Shown here: piece after piece, positions 26,101-36,110 of the stretch | Layout of the letters: each line of letters starts with the position of its first letter | Position numbering within the stretch: the stretch's first letter is position 1 | From: Phoenix dactylifera | Lineage: Eukaryota > Streptophyta > Magnoliopsida > Arecales > Arecaceae | Assembly: GCF_009389715.1 (NCBI RefSeq) | Contig: NC_052405.1 | Location: 8,101,194-8,165,193 of the forward strand | Reading direction: 5' to 3' | Length of the DNA stretch: 64,000 nt | Made by a program: the position numbers and the translations under genes | Notes under the pieces: generated by a model | What the model saw: only the letters and a program-made list of their open reading frames with translations | Database searches by the model: none | What the model was told of the DNA's origin: nothing

Positions 26101-29100
26101 CAAAACTGAACAGGCAGAGTATGTTATCTTATGGGAAAACCATTAGAGGGAGAAAAGATTCCATCACACATCACAAGGAAGACCAAAATAAGCATAGGAA
26201 TAAGAGGCTATCGAGTTGATCATTTTCTAGCATGTAAGACTTTGATTTCTGATTAAAATTGGATTTATGAAGGCTCTACCTTCATTCAACCCAATGATAC
26301 ACTCAAGTTAGATGTCAAACCACATTATTTATAATAAGCGAGCACTGACAACCTGGTAAAATATCAGTTTCCATTGTCAAGAATCATCGTTCTGATAATA
26401 GAGCACTTCTGAGATGTATCAATAATAATGCTAGTTCAGTAATTGTACATAAAATATGACATTATATGGACCAAAAATTCTAATACATTAAAACCAACAA
26501 ACATGAATATGCACACTCTGTGATACATGTATAAACAAATGGCATGTCATAATTCCAAACTGGAGGATTTGATTTGGAAAATATTGCCATGCAGACAGTT
26601 CAAAAAAATTACTGAAGCCTTGTTTCTGTACTTACCTTCAATCTATCTTGAAGTTTCAAAGGATTGTCATTTTCGCTAGTTAATTCAGTGGAAGCCATTG
26701 ATGCCACAGCAAGGTGTCCTATATAATCCTCAAATAGTTCGCTTCCAAAAAGTAGAGTAAAGACAGCAGTGGCGTCTAACATGTTTTCCCTGAAGTGATG
26801 CAAAAATTTGGTATAGTAGAAATTTTAAAATAACCGAAAAATTTTGATGAGTAAATATTAATAGAATTCTAAGTTATACAAACTGAAGAAATGAGAAGAT
26901 TTGCAAAGAGAAATAAATCATTTGACTATCTGTTCGTTCCTATTCTTTTATTTTATTTCCTGTTGTAATGTTTGTCCATTCCTTGTGCTTCCTCCTTAAT
27001 TAATGGACTTTAATGTTTTCAAAAATAAACATTTTAATTTTTATCCTTGTGTCATTAAATTTGCAATGTTCACACTGTCAAAAACACATGGCACATCAAG
27101 CTCCTAATGTCCTCTAGAGAGGATCTAGAATTTGTAAAGTATGTCCTCTAGAGAGGATCTAGAATTTGTAAAGTATGTCCTCAAATGTATGAGTCTATGC
27201 AGGATTAACAATTTAAATATCTAGCATGATTAAAGGTATTATATTGGAATTTTGTGCAGCATGGTGTAGCAAAAGACCAGTAGATTCCAATGTATTTATC
27301 TTGCCAATAGAATGTACAACTACAGGAAAATTTAGTGGCAGTCCTTCCCCCAAAGTAAAAGATTTTTGGAAAGAGGCACACTACACAAGGTCATAAAAAG
27401 TTTTTGATAAGTCAAGGTGACTCTCACAAGAATGAAATGCACTTTTAGAGATATAAAGAAATCAGAAGCATACTGAATTGGCATTGAATCAAGCAAAGAG
27501 AACAGAGTGGAAAAGGTAGGTGATAAAAGAAACCATTTGATGCACCCTATTTTGCTTATCCAAGGCAACAAAGCAAAACAATCATGCTGTTGGCACAAAC
27601 TAGCTCCCAAGTTGAAAAGCATGACCTCTGGTTATCTTGTGACACAACAGCCATTTTAATTGGTTGTGCACAATGCGATATCCATATCTTGTGATAGGTG
27701 TCCAACACATTAATTATGTTGCGTCAGCTAGAGTGTGATAAGGGAAGCATGACTCACTAAAGAGATAACGTAACATCCATATTTCAGATCAACTTCAGTC
27801 CTTGGAAATTGGTAGAGTTTTCCTAGGTCTTTTGTTTGAAAAATTGCAAATAAGTTTGCTTATTGTGATTACCAATAAGATCAATTCTTGAAATGACCCT
27901 ATCATCACCAAAAATAAGAGTGCCAAAACAAACTCTTTAAGCCAAGCCCAATCTCAGCACTGTAAGCATGAAATAGGTGCCTTGAAATCAACTGACCGGA
28001 ACATGATCGACAGATCAAACTTAAAAGGCCACGATCCAAAATCATGTCAAATATAGAGCTCAAAATGAAGAATGGGAAGACAGAAGCTTGTAAGGTACTG
28101 GAAGAAGAGGAAAGAAATTATTGTACGATGTTCCTTTACGTACAAATTTTTGTCCATTAACTATTCTAGGAAGTTCTGTCATGATCTATCAAGAGGTAGC
28201 ACCTACTGTACACTGTAGACAATGCGTAGAATTGCATGGGTTATCAAATCTCTATTTCATCATCATCGTCTTTCATCATGGTATCTAACAAGAATGAGGC
28301 CATCTATCTATACAACCAAGCAATAACGTAGCTTACCTAGATATGCTATTTTTACCAAATCCATCATAAGCCCTTCTTTGCACTGGGTCGCTTAGTACCT
28401 GATAAGCCTCTCCAAGTTCCTGCAAGGAGCCGCAGTTCCAATTACTCAAGAAGCTTCTCATACAATCAATCAATCTATATTATATATTTCAATGCAAATC
28501 ATGCCAGAAACATTAACAGCTTTTTAGCTTCAACTCACCTGAAATCTCTCAGCTGCCTGCGGATCATTTGGATTTTTATCAGGATGGACTTGCCTCGCCT
28601 GCATTAATGCAACCATGAACTCCTCAATACCAAAGAAAGGATAGATATAGGATCATAGCAAACACAACTAACACTTGAACAACTCAAGAAAGATCACTGG
28701 TCTGGGTAAGAAATAACAGAACCATAAATCAACAAATTGGTGAAACCTAATCCAATGCACCCCGCTCTAGAAATCAAAACCATAAACTTATCATAACAAG
28801 AAGCCGGAAAAAAAAAAACTAGGTCTTCCTTTATTTCTCTCTTTCTCTAATTCTTCCCAAAAAAAGCCCACACTGACATAAAAACAGAAATATAAATCAA
28901 GAAACGTGAGTCTTTGCTGCTTCGATGAAACCCTAACCCAACACACTCCACCTCCGGGCATCAAGACCATAACGATAGCGAACTAACAAGGGGAAAAAGA
29001 AAACTAGGGTTTTGTTTCTATCCTAGGAACCCACCTTGAGATAATAGGCTTTGCGGATCTCCTCCTCGGTGGCGTAGGGGCTGACACCGAGCACGTCGTA

Positions 29101-29124
29101 ATACTCCGTCTCCTTCGTCGCCAT
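14105..29124 (-). CDS. DnaJ/HSP40 co-chaperone, DNAJ10-like (J domain + DnaJ-X; 10 exons, 382 aa)
   Basis: Minus-strand exons in order: 29035-29124, 28539-28598, 28337-28419, 26636-26789, 23921-24050, 23290-23448, 23016-23194, 22086-22166, 16542-16676, 14105-14182. They total 1149 nt with closed phases. Residues 7-72 are a J domain: '[10 protein letters not shown]', the catalytic HPD at 35-37, then '[11 protein letters not shown]'. J domains stimulate the HSP70 ATPase through HPD. There is no Gly/Phe region or zinc finger, so it is a type III J protein. Residues of about 80-312 form the plant DnaJ-X region ('[20 protein letters not shown]', '[19 protein letters not shown]', '[19 protein letters not shown]'). 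An acidic serine-rich linker precedes the end '[19 protein letters not shown]', ending '..[15 protein letters not shown]'. This matches the Arabidopsis At4g39150/At2g21510 group from memory. Introns 8 (5.4 kb) and 9 (2.4 kb) are the largest. Intron 9 starts with GC rather than GT. Localisation is not evident; there is no signal peptide. Confidence 0.93.
15290..15470 (+). repeat. GTAC-rich dispersed repeat, copy B (DnaJ intron 9)
   Basis: The segment is dense in 'cggtacg', 'accggta' and 'gataccg' words. It aligns with the reverse complement of 55555-55740 over most of its length. For example 'ccgtaccggtgccac' here matches 'cttgtaccagtgccac' there, and 'ataccgagtgttggtacgcc' matches 'ataccgagtattgatacacc'. 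Both strands are open for 70-90 codons, but these frames come from the repeat composition. Confidence 0.7.
16540..16541 (-). other. Non-canonical GC splice donor of DnaJ intron 9
   Basis: On the minus strand the exon-intron junction reads CAG|GCAAGTCTG, the textbook GC-AG donor consensus. Using it joins '..PLLTQ' to '[10 protein letters not shown]', which is the family's conserved tail. Using the GT four bases inside the intron shifts the frame and meets a stop after about seven codons of the last exon. Confidence 0.85.
18235..18255. repeat. (GA)n microsatellite in DnaJ intron 8
   Basis: A run of about ten GA units lies within an A-rich stretch of the intron. It has no other recognisable role. 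Confidence 0.9.
18618..18773 (+). mobile_element. Au-type SINE in DnaJ intron 8, opposite to the gene
   Basis: The order of landmarks matches the angiosperm Au SINE as I remember it: 'gcacaatggtgaggttgc', 'tgacctgggtgt', 'agacagggataag', 'tccccaaaccccatagtgg', 'gagcctcgtacactg', 'acaccctatttt'. It has diverged from the usual 'gcaatggcgggagcctcgtgcac', so it is an old copy. The internal B-box is damaged. SINEs are non-coding and need a LINE for movement. A duplicate of the tail follows at once. Confidence 0.75.
18730..18889 (+). repeat. 80-bp tandem duplication of the Au SINE tail
   Basis: The block starting 'ccccatagtggcaagagcc' at 18730 recurs at 18810 with a few substitutions. It runs through 'gcaaagggt', including about 35 bp of flanking DNA beyond the SINE end. 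The duplication therefore happened after insertion. The mismatches indicate that it is not recent. Confidence 0.85.
20440..20585 (+). mobile_element. Probable tRNA-derived SINE in DnaJ intron 8
   Basis: A tRNA-like promoter pair is visible. A box-A-like stretch at 20465-20476 reads TGAAAAAGTTGG, and a box B at 20508-20517 reads GGTTTGATCC, one base from the consensus. The spacing of about 30 bases fits an RNA polymerase III internal promoter. The intervening 'ggtaaagtctc' and 'gagacctaggt' are typical of plant tRNA-derived SINEs. A T-rich tail follows near 20563. It cannot be a functional tRNA, since no acceptor stem or anticodon arm forms. Confidence 0.5.
21215..21500 (+). repeat. GTAC-rich dispersed repeat, copy C (DnaJ intron 8)
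   Basis: The block is dense in 'cggtacc', 'tatggtacggtac' and 'acctcggtacggggcagtac'. It contains a local triplication of a 28-29-bp unit ('ctcggtatggggcaatacgca' type) between about 21344 and 21410. The composition matches copies A, B and D. Frames on both strands are open only because of the repeat. Confidence 0.65.
21479..21741 (+). repeat. Tandem duplication of about 130 bp at the end of GTAC copy C
   Basis: The block from 'ggcaatgcggtagaccttgag' to 'gagatgtacaaca' (21479-21601) recurs as 'ggcaatacggaagaccttgag' to 'aagatgtacagca' (21615-21740) with roughly 10 percent differences. The repeat includes the AT-rich flank, so the unit is larger than the GTAC core. Confidence 0.8.
27107..27182. 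repeat. Perfect 34-bp tandem duplication in DnaJ intron 3
   Basis: A unit starting 'atgtcctctagagaggatct' occurs at 27107-27140 and 27141-27174 without a mismatch. A third partial copy of 8 bp follows. Each unit contains the near-palindrome CCTCTAGAGAGG. The identity suggests a recent event. Confidence 0.92.
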
Positions 29125-30298
29125 CTCCTCCCCTCCCTACCTGCCCTTCTTCCTCCGCCTCCCAGATCCTTCGCCCTTCTCTCTCCCAACAAGAGGGATG
29201 GTGGGAGAGGAAAAAAAAAAAAAGGTGGCGGTTTCGGAGCCCCACATCGCCATCTTTCCAGTTCCGCAAGAGAGATTAAAGAATTGGGGGAGGGGGGAAG
29301 ATATGGAGGTGGGGAGGGTGGAGAAGGGAGGAGGAGAAGCCGGAGAGGCGCTTTGTTTTTTAATTGAATGATGGCTTTGTTTGTTTAGTCCCATATTCCT
29401 TATGGGTGGGTGGAGGGTGTGAAGGGTGGGCTGGCGCTCTCGCGAGGGATTTTGAAAATTAGCTGGCGGGGTGATGATTACGGTTTGTGGGGTATATAGT
29501 TTTCGGCGCGCAGGTGGTGGCGACCAGGAAATCAGGATTGGAGGTCACCAAACTTCTTGCATCTTGAGTGCTTTCAGGGACATTACCTTGTCTTGTGGAA
29601 GTATGTATAGGATTCTTTATATGTTTTGAGGTTTCAAACAAAGACCTCTCCTAGGAAAGATAAATTTTGTTATGGTAAATAATTACATAATTTATTAAGA
29701 TACATGAGTGGAAAAAATTCATCAAAGAAAAAAATTGTTTATTTAAATAACAAATAATAAAATTTGTCCCCCTTTTGTCTTGCCCATTTCAGGCTACCTT
29801 AGTTTTTAATTCTTTCAACTTAAGTGTATTGGCTAGCTGCTTACCAACCAAAACACTCTGAATGAGGGAGATTTCAAATTTAAAATCTAAATGTTTCTGC
29901 CCCTTATTTTTATCAAAAAAAATAAAGAACTTTTACATCATTTCCTAATGAGTTCAAACTACATGATTGATGAAATTTGATAGATTAAAGAAACTCCAAT
30001 AGTGATAGTGAATTATATATATATTAATGAAATATTTTTAAAAAAAGAAATCATGAAGTATTCATTTGAAACCACATAATCCAACAAACAAACCTAAATA
30101 TCTTTTATCTTTTCTTTTTGGCGTGCTGCCGATAAAAACAAATAAATGGCAGTCTAACAAAATAAAGCATTCTTTTTTGGGGGTATTGCATCAAGAAAAG
30201 GAAATAAATGCCTTTATCATATAGGAGTAAATAGCACAAGCAATAGTTACAACACTTTGAGTAGTGCATGGAAAATGTGATGCTACCAGGGTTAAAAC

Positions 30299-31320
30299 TG
30301 AACAAAAATCATATGAAAAGGGCACCATAGAAAAAAATATGGGACAAAAAAAATTTTTTGACACATTTTCTCTTGCATCTATTTTAAAGAGAAAACCTAA
30401 AAATTAAGTAGGGATAAGAGAATTTGTACTAACGAAGTCCATCAATCCCTTAACTTAAAGAAAAAAGAAAAAAAAAATTACATGCACCAAGAGAGACCAT
30501 CCGACACCCCCTTTTTTCATTGTCAGGCCTCTCCTCATATTCTCTTTTTCATCAAACTGTCTCCCCCATCCATGTGGGCTTCCTTCTCCTCTTGAGTCCC
30601 TTTCTCCCTTCTTTCTAAAAACTGGGTATCAATTTGACTAAAGATGTGTATTGAAACATTGCATGATTATTTTGCAAGGTGTGTATCATATGATTATGCA
30701 GTGTATAATCATGAATACCCTATTCTAAAAATTATATATCGATTTATCTAAAGGTATATAATGAGTTATTGCTGGATGTGTATATTAAAAACTTATAGTA
30801 TGTATCAAAAAGTCGACGAGTGTATATCACTTGGCCATGTAGTATATACTAATGAACATCGTAATCTGGACTATGTATCGATTTATCCGGAGGTGTGTAT
30901 TGAAATATTGGATGACTATATTGCTAGGTGTGTATTGACTGGCCATATACTTTGTACTGATGAACATCATATTCTGAAAACTATATATCACTTTATCTGG
31001 AGATATATATTGGGTTGCTACTAGGTGTGTATCAAAAAAGATTATGATATGTATCAGGAAGCTGATGATGTATATCACTTGATGAGGAAGAAAGAGGATG
31101 TGGCGGTCTTTCTTTGCATATAGTCTCTATTGGCATATGAAATTTTTCCTTTTTTACTTTTTTTAAGTTATAGAACTAATGGACTCTGTTAGTAGGAGAA
31201 GTTGTATCTTTATTTAACTTTTGAATTTCCTCTTTAGGATATGTGTGAAAGAAAATGTGGCAAAAAAAGTTCCGCCCTATATGATGTACTATGGTGCTCG
31301 CCCCATATAATTTTTGTTCA
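30299..31320. mobile_element. Long-TIR non-autonomous DNA element with internal TGTAT-rich tandem repeats, copy 1
   Basis: The left end (from 'tgaacaaaaatcatatg' at 30299) and the reverse complement of the right end ('tgaacaaaaattatatgg' ending at 31320) are homologous for about 120 bp. They share 'gcaccatag', 'gccacattttct' or 'gacacattttct', 'aaagag.aaa' and end near 'agtcc' on both sides. The interior (about 30610-31085) is a degenerate tandem array in which phrases like 'tatcgatttatctaaaggt' and 'ctaggtgtgtatt' recur about every 105-140 bp. There is no transposase frame. Long TIRs suggest a Mutator-like derivative, but I could not identify a 9-bp target duplication, so class and exact ends are inferred. 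Confidence 0.7.
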
Positions 31321-31323
31321 TTG

Positions 31324-31373
31324 AAGCCTAGACTTGCATTAAGAGTTAAAGCCTAGACTTGTATTAAGAGCAC
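31324..31373. repeat. 25-bp tandem duplication beside TIR element copy 1
   Basis: The phrase 'aagcctagacttgcattaag' at 31324-31348 recurs at 31349-31373 with changes only at the 14th base and in the last few bases. It abuts the right end of the TIR element. Confidence 0.85.
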
Positions 31374-33496
31374 ACACTTAGGAGGATGTGCCGACCATTG
31401 AATCCAATCATGTTGGCAAAACAAATAAGTAAAGGACCTATTAAAATTTCTGCTATATTATAATTACGGACTTATTTGGTATTGTTGATGCATTTGCATC
31501 TTTTTACAATTCTCTGCTCTCCTTTCATTTTGGCTATTTTTGGAAGTAATAGACCTCTGTTACCGAAAGCTTTGAAGATTTACATAGATTAAAATTATTT
31601 ATACTTCATCTCAAAAATTTATCTATCATGAATAAGCGCTATATAGACAAGATTATATAGAGTAAGGACAATCAAGAATCGTGTGACGCTTTGCTGGGTT
31701 AGATAAGGTTCAGTCATGATAAATCTAACTTGCGTAGAGATATAGGCTGAAGAGGCATGATTCAGTCGTGACTCTAATGAGCAGGCCGAAATATTAAAAC
31801 TTAATCATGATCAACAATAATACAAGGCATATGAAGTCAGATGGCTAGTAGAAGGAATAGACTGAAGTAACTGAATCAGTTTCTAAGATATTCTCAAGTA
31901 CATAATATTGTATTATAGGTTTGAGTACATAGAAACAACTAGTGCAAGCACGTTGGATAAACCAAGACCACTAAGATATAATTATCAGTCAGACAACTAG
32001 TATAAAGTAACCATGCCGATAAAATGTAAACTAGTGGATGGATAGCTAAGGTTAGTTATTCAAACTGCCATAAATGGAAGTTAGATGTGGGCAACAACTA
32101 TCAGAATGAGTAATTATTATTATTACAGTATAAATAAGTAAAATTATATCCGTACATATCAACATCCAACATATCAATCTGTATTATTTTATCCTAACTT
32201 AACTTCATTTACTAGTAGGACTCTACCTTAGGAGTAGCATTAACTTAAATTTTTCCTACATAGTTCAAACGACATTCTTATCCTTATCTAAATCCATCTA
32301 TTTCAAATGGCGGTATGATGGTGGTGAAAGACTTTGATGGTCAAGATAGCTAGATTCATGCTACTTTTGTATCATTTCTTTAATTACCATCTTTATGGTC
32401 GTACTAACGTCGGCAGCATGCCCGCATACCTATTTATTCTATCATCCTTTAACTTGCCACTCTTTCCATCAGTCAACAAGTTTCTTGGTATATTTGGACG
32501 GAATAATTAGGGCAAACTAAAATAAATTTCTTTCATCCAATCTAGAACATTTTTTTGATGACTTTACTAGAATAAAATTATAAAACAAATATACCAAACG
32601 GACCCTAAGTTTCAATAAAGGTCTTCTGTTTCCAAGCAGCAGATAATGCGCAAGTTATGTTGTCGATGGAAGAATCCTGAGCAAAGGTCGAACATTTAAC
32701 CTTTTTTTAATATAATATTGATAGTACATGCCTTTTTTTGGGGCGTGGGGCAGGAGATAGTACAAGCTTTCCCACGTGCCGAACACTAGCCACCCTATGT
32801 GTGGTTAGGATACCAATTCATATAATTAAAGTAACTATAAGAACTCAGAACTTTTTCAGGTTGGATCCTGATTTATTAATCGAGTTAAATTACCAGTATT
32901 AAGTCCGTTCACTTACAAGGAAACAGGATTAGTCTTGATATATGCCGCAATGGACGGGCCAAATCTTGCATCTAATTGGGAGTTTCGTGTATCATATTAG
33001 CACTGTGACCGAAAATATCATTTTGTTTTAAAATTAGCATCTAGTCCTCATGGGCCATCACAATGGCCAAATGGTGTCGTTGTAACAAAGTCCCATGGTT
33101 ATCTGATAAGCCCCGGAGCCATACCAAACTAAAGAATAAAGCTACGTGAATTCAGAATTTATTTAGCTCGCAGAAAATAAAAAAAAAATATTTGAAAAAA
33201 ATAGTTTTTATATATGTAGTTGATCATAAAAATGATGGCTTATATTTGGTTGAGCATATTTTTTTTGAAAAAAATTATATAAAATATATATTATGCTTTC
33301 ATTCGCTTACATGTATTTTTAGGAAAAAAATTAACCTAATTTTCAGCCGGTGAAAATTGCATTTTTATGCCTTGTATGAATTTTTTTCATACAAAATTAT
33401 TTTTTTAGCTCTCTGCTTAAAAATTTTAACTAAATATATTTTTATTATTTTTTGAGCCTACCACCCATCATTTTTTCTCCAAACCAAAGCCTTGGA

Positions 33497-33955
33497 GTGC
33501 TCGTTTGGTTCGCAGAAAAAAGGGAAAAAAATGTGGTCAACGGAAAAGTAAAGAGATGCCTCTTATTTGGTTGGAGTTTTCAAAAGAGAGAGACGGAAAA
33601 ATTATACTTCCATGGAAATATGATTTTCACGTTTCATGGAAAAATCTTTTTCATGAGAAACATGGAAAAGTTAATTTTCTGTGAACTGCGAATCAAAATA
33701 TTTTTTTTTCCAAAAAAATCCTTCAGCATTAAAGAGGTATTAAAGATCTAATTTTTATTAAGAATATAATGAAAATTATACATAACTTTCTTACAAAAGT
33801 GAATGGTCGACCAAACATAAGCACTCTGAAAATCTGTCACTTTTTTATAGTCAACTAAACATGTCAAAAGTACTTTTTCAGTCATTATTTTTTTTAAAAT
33901 CTGTTTAAATCATATTTCTATGAGAAAAAATGCTTTTCGTGAACCAAACAAGCCC
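33497..33955. mobile_element. TIR element with 'TTTGGTTCGCAG' ends, copy 1
   Basis: The left end reads 'gctcgtttggttcgcag'. The right end, reversed, reads 'gggcttgtttggttcacg'. The interior repeats 'tggtcaacggaaaagt' and 'catggaaa' phrases and has no transposase. Size, inverted ends and lack of coding fit a non-autonomous hAT- or Harbinger-like MITE. The target duplication is not clear. Confidence 0.55.
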
Positions 33956-35237
33956 GGAATGTTCGAAAGAATAGATTCTAATATGGGGCTCTTTTTCCTG
34001 TGCATATACGCGGTGTTGATTATAAAGTATACAGTTGTACTGGACCAGTGGTAATGGTAAAATGCAGAAGTATCGAAGTACCAAATACGTGCAGGGCAAT
34101 AACAAAACACCCGTGCTTCCTGGATGCATCAAGGACTCCAGATTCTGGGGGTCCACAAGGTATGGGCACGCTTCTTTAGTGCATAGGATGTGTCGTATGA
34201 CCGCAGAAGCTATTAAAAAGTGTTAAAGAGTCTGGGTACTAGGATGGCTTGTGCCTTTCTGCCTTTCAGGTTAACTCGTGAGCCTAGTTGTTTATTAGTA
34301 GCCTCATAGCTTGTTTGTTTTGTTATATATTTAATTTATTATGTTCTAAATTTTTCATTTTTTAAATAGTGGTGATAGTTTCCACCATTCATTTCATCCT
34401 TATGTTAAGAAATAGAGAAGATGTCGAACCTCCTTTCAGCAGACAAGGAATGCAACTATGAATTTATAGTATTGTCCACTGATTGTTAGTTCAAGCTCAT
34501 TCTAAGCTATGATCATCACAAAAAATACCATCGGCTCTGCATATGCTTTGCAGGTATTCAGGATATATAAGTTTTATTTCTAATTATTTACAGTTTTATA
34601 GATTATCATCAACTATATGGACCTTCAAGTTAATTACTCTATCATCAATTTCTTTAGCCATTGACTCTAAGGGCATGTTTAGCTGGGACGTATTACTCTC
34701 TAAAATAGGAATAGGAATGAGTGGTTTCCATTCTAGCTGTTTGGTTAGAGGAAGTTCCATTCGCTTTTCAATTCCAAGGATGGATGGGAATGCCCAATTC
34801 TAGTGGCGAATATAACCATTCCAATTTTTATTCCGATCTATTTTGATTTTAATATTGAATATCTAATGAGGGTGATATTAGCTAGATCTAGGAGAATAAA
34901 GCCGTTTGCGATCAAACTCAACAATGAGATTGCGAGAATGAGATGATTGTCGTGGAGAAGCATGTGGTCATAGAGGTGATTGAGAGAAGAAGGGCATATG
35001 TGTGTATATATATGTATGTATGTGTGTGTATGCGTGCATATGCGATGCGCATGAGAGTATGAATTAAGCGGTCATTTTGCTAAAAAAAGTATCAAATATT
35101 TAATAAAAATAAAATCTTCATGATGAGAGAGAATTTCATTGTCTACACATAATAGTTGAGATGTTTTTTGTCGGATATATTAAATAGTGAAAATATAAGG
35201 TTAAAATTGATGGACGGGCAATTTTAAGATTTATATG

Positions 35238-35516
35238 TAAGAATTTGTTTGGTTCGCAGGAAGTTGTGGGGAGAAAGTATGGTCAACCAGAAGTGCCTTT
35301 TAAGTTTTTAGAATGAATGAGATAAGATTTTATACATTTTTTTAAAAAAAATAGACGCTCAACCAAATATAAACTATTTATAGTGTATGTGCCACTCTCT
35401 TATTATTAATTAAACATGCAAAACTATTTTTTCAGACATGATATATCCAGCCGATCCAAAAAAAAAAAAAATATTTCAGCAAAAGAGATACTTCCCGTGA
35501 AACAAACAAGTTCTTA
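35238..35516. mobile_element. TIR element with 'TTTGGTTCGCAG' ends, copy 2
   Basis: The left end 'taagaatttgtttggttcgc' pairs with the reversed right end 'taagaacttgtttgtttcac'. Internal phrases ('tatggtcaaccagaagt', 'ttaaacatgcaaaacta') correspond to those of the copy at 33497-33955 ('tgtggtcaacggaaaagt', 'ctaaacatgtcaaaagta'). It is shorter, 279 bp, probably by internal deletion. Confidence 0.6.
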
Positions 35517-35779
35517 GAGGGATCGAAGCAAAGCTTCTCAAGGGAGTTGGTGCAAATTAGATTATACAATTCACTTTAGCTCACTGCAAGCAGAGTTTTT
35601 TTGGGAGGGTGGGCTTCTAATCACATACCCAGCAGAACTAGTCATGACCTACGTCCCTGTCGTTCTTCAAATACGCCCCCACCAAAAGAGTTCTAATTGG
35701 ACCAAACTTCACTCCAAAGCCACAACACGTGCATGTGATAAGGACTCTAATTTTGACCCAGACAGAAGAGATTGCCTTT

Positions 35780-35794
35780 CCCCCCCCCCCCCCC
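35780..35794. repeat. Poly-C run (15 C)
   Basis: A homopolymer of 15 C in an intergenic context. Its length may be uncertain in the assembly. Confidence 0.95.
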
Positions 35795-35950
35795 GTTGAA
35801 TTCATTCTTCTACAGCCACTGCTACAGGGCCTTAAACATGGTACCCAAAAACAAAGCTCTATACAATGCATGGTAGGCCATGATCGATATAAAGCACCAA
35901 ACCTCCTGTTTGCAATGGACTTCTAATTTCCTCCAGAGTTGGATATTCTG

Positions 35951-36110
35951 TTTTTTTTTTTTTTTTGGCTAAAACAGAAGTATCATACATAACGTATATA
36001 AATACAACCAAAAAAAGTTAATTAAATATTATTTTTTTTATAACTAAAACGGCAATATCACACATAACGTATATGAATACAACCAAAAAAAGTTAATTGA
36101 ATATTCTGTT
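35951..36110. repeat. 80-bp tandem duplication
   Basis: Two adjacent blocks begin with a T-rich run and continue 'taaaac.g.a.tatca.acat', 'aacgtatat.aatacaacc' and 'aaaaaaagttaatt.aatatt'. They run 35951-36030 and 36031-36110 with about ten differences. 'gatattctg' flanks the left side and 'aatattctg' the right side, which hints at how the duplication arose. Confidence 0.85.

Noticed and set aside
34663..34870. Possible TIR element ('aagggcatgtttagctggga', 'ggaataggaatgag')
   Set aside because: Only one end looks element-like; I could not pair it with an inverted partner.
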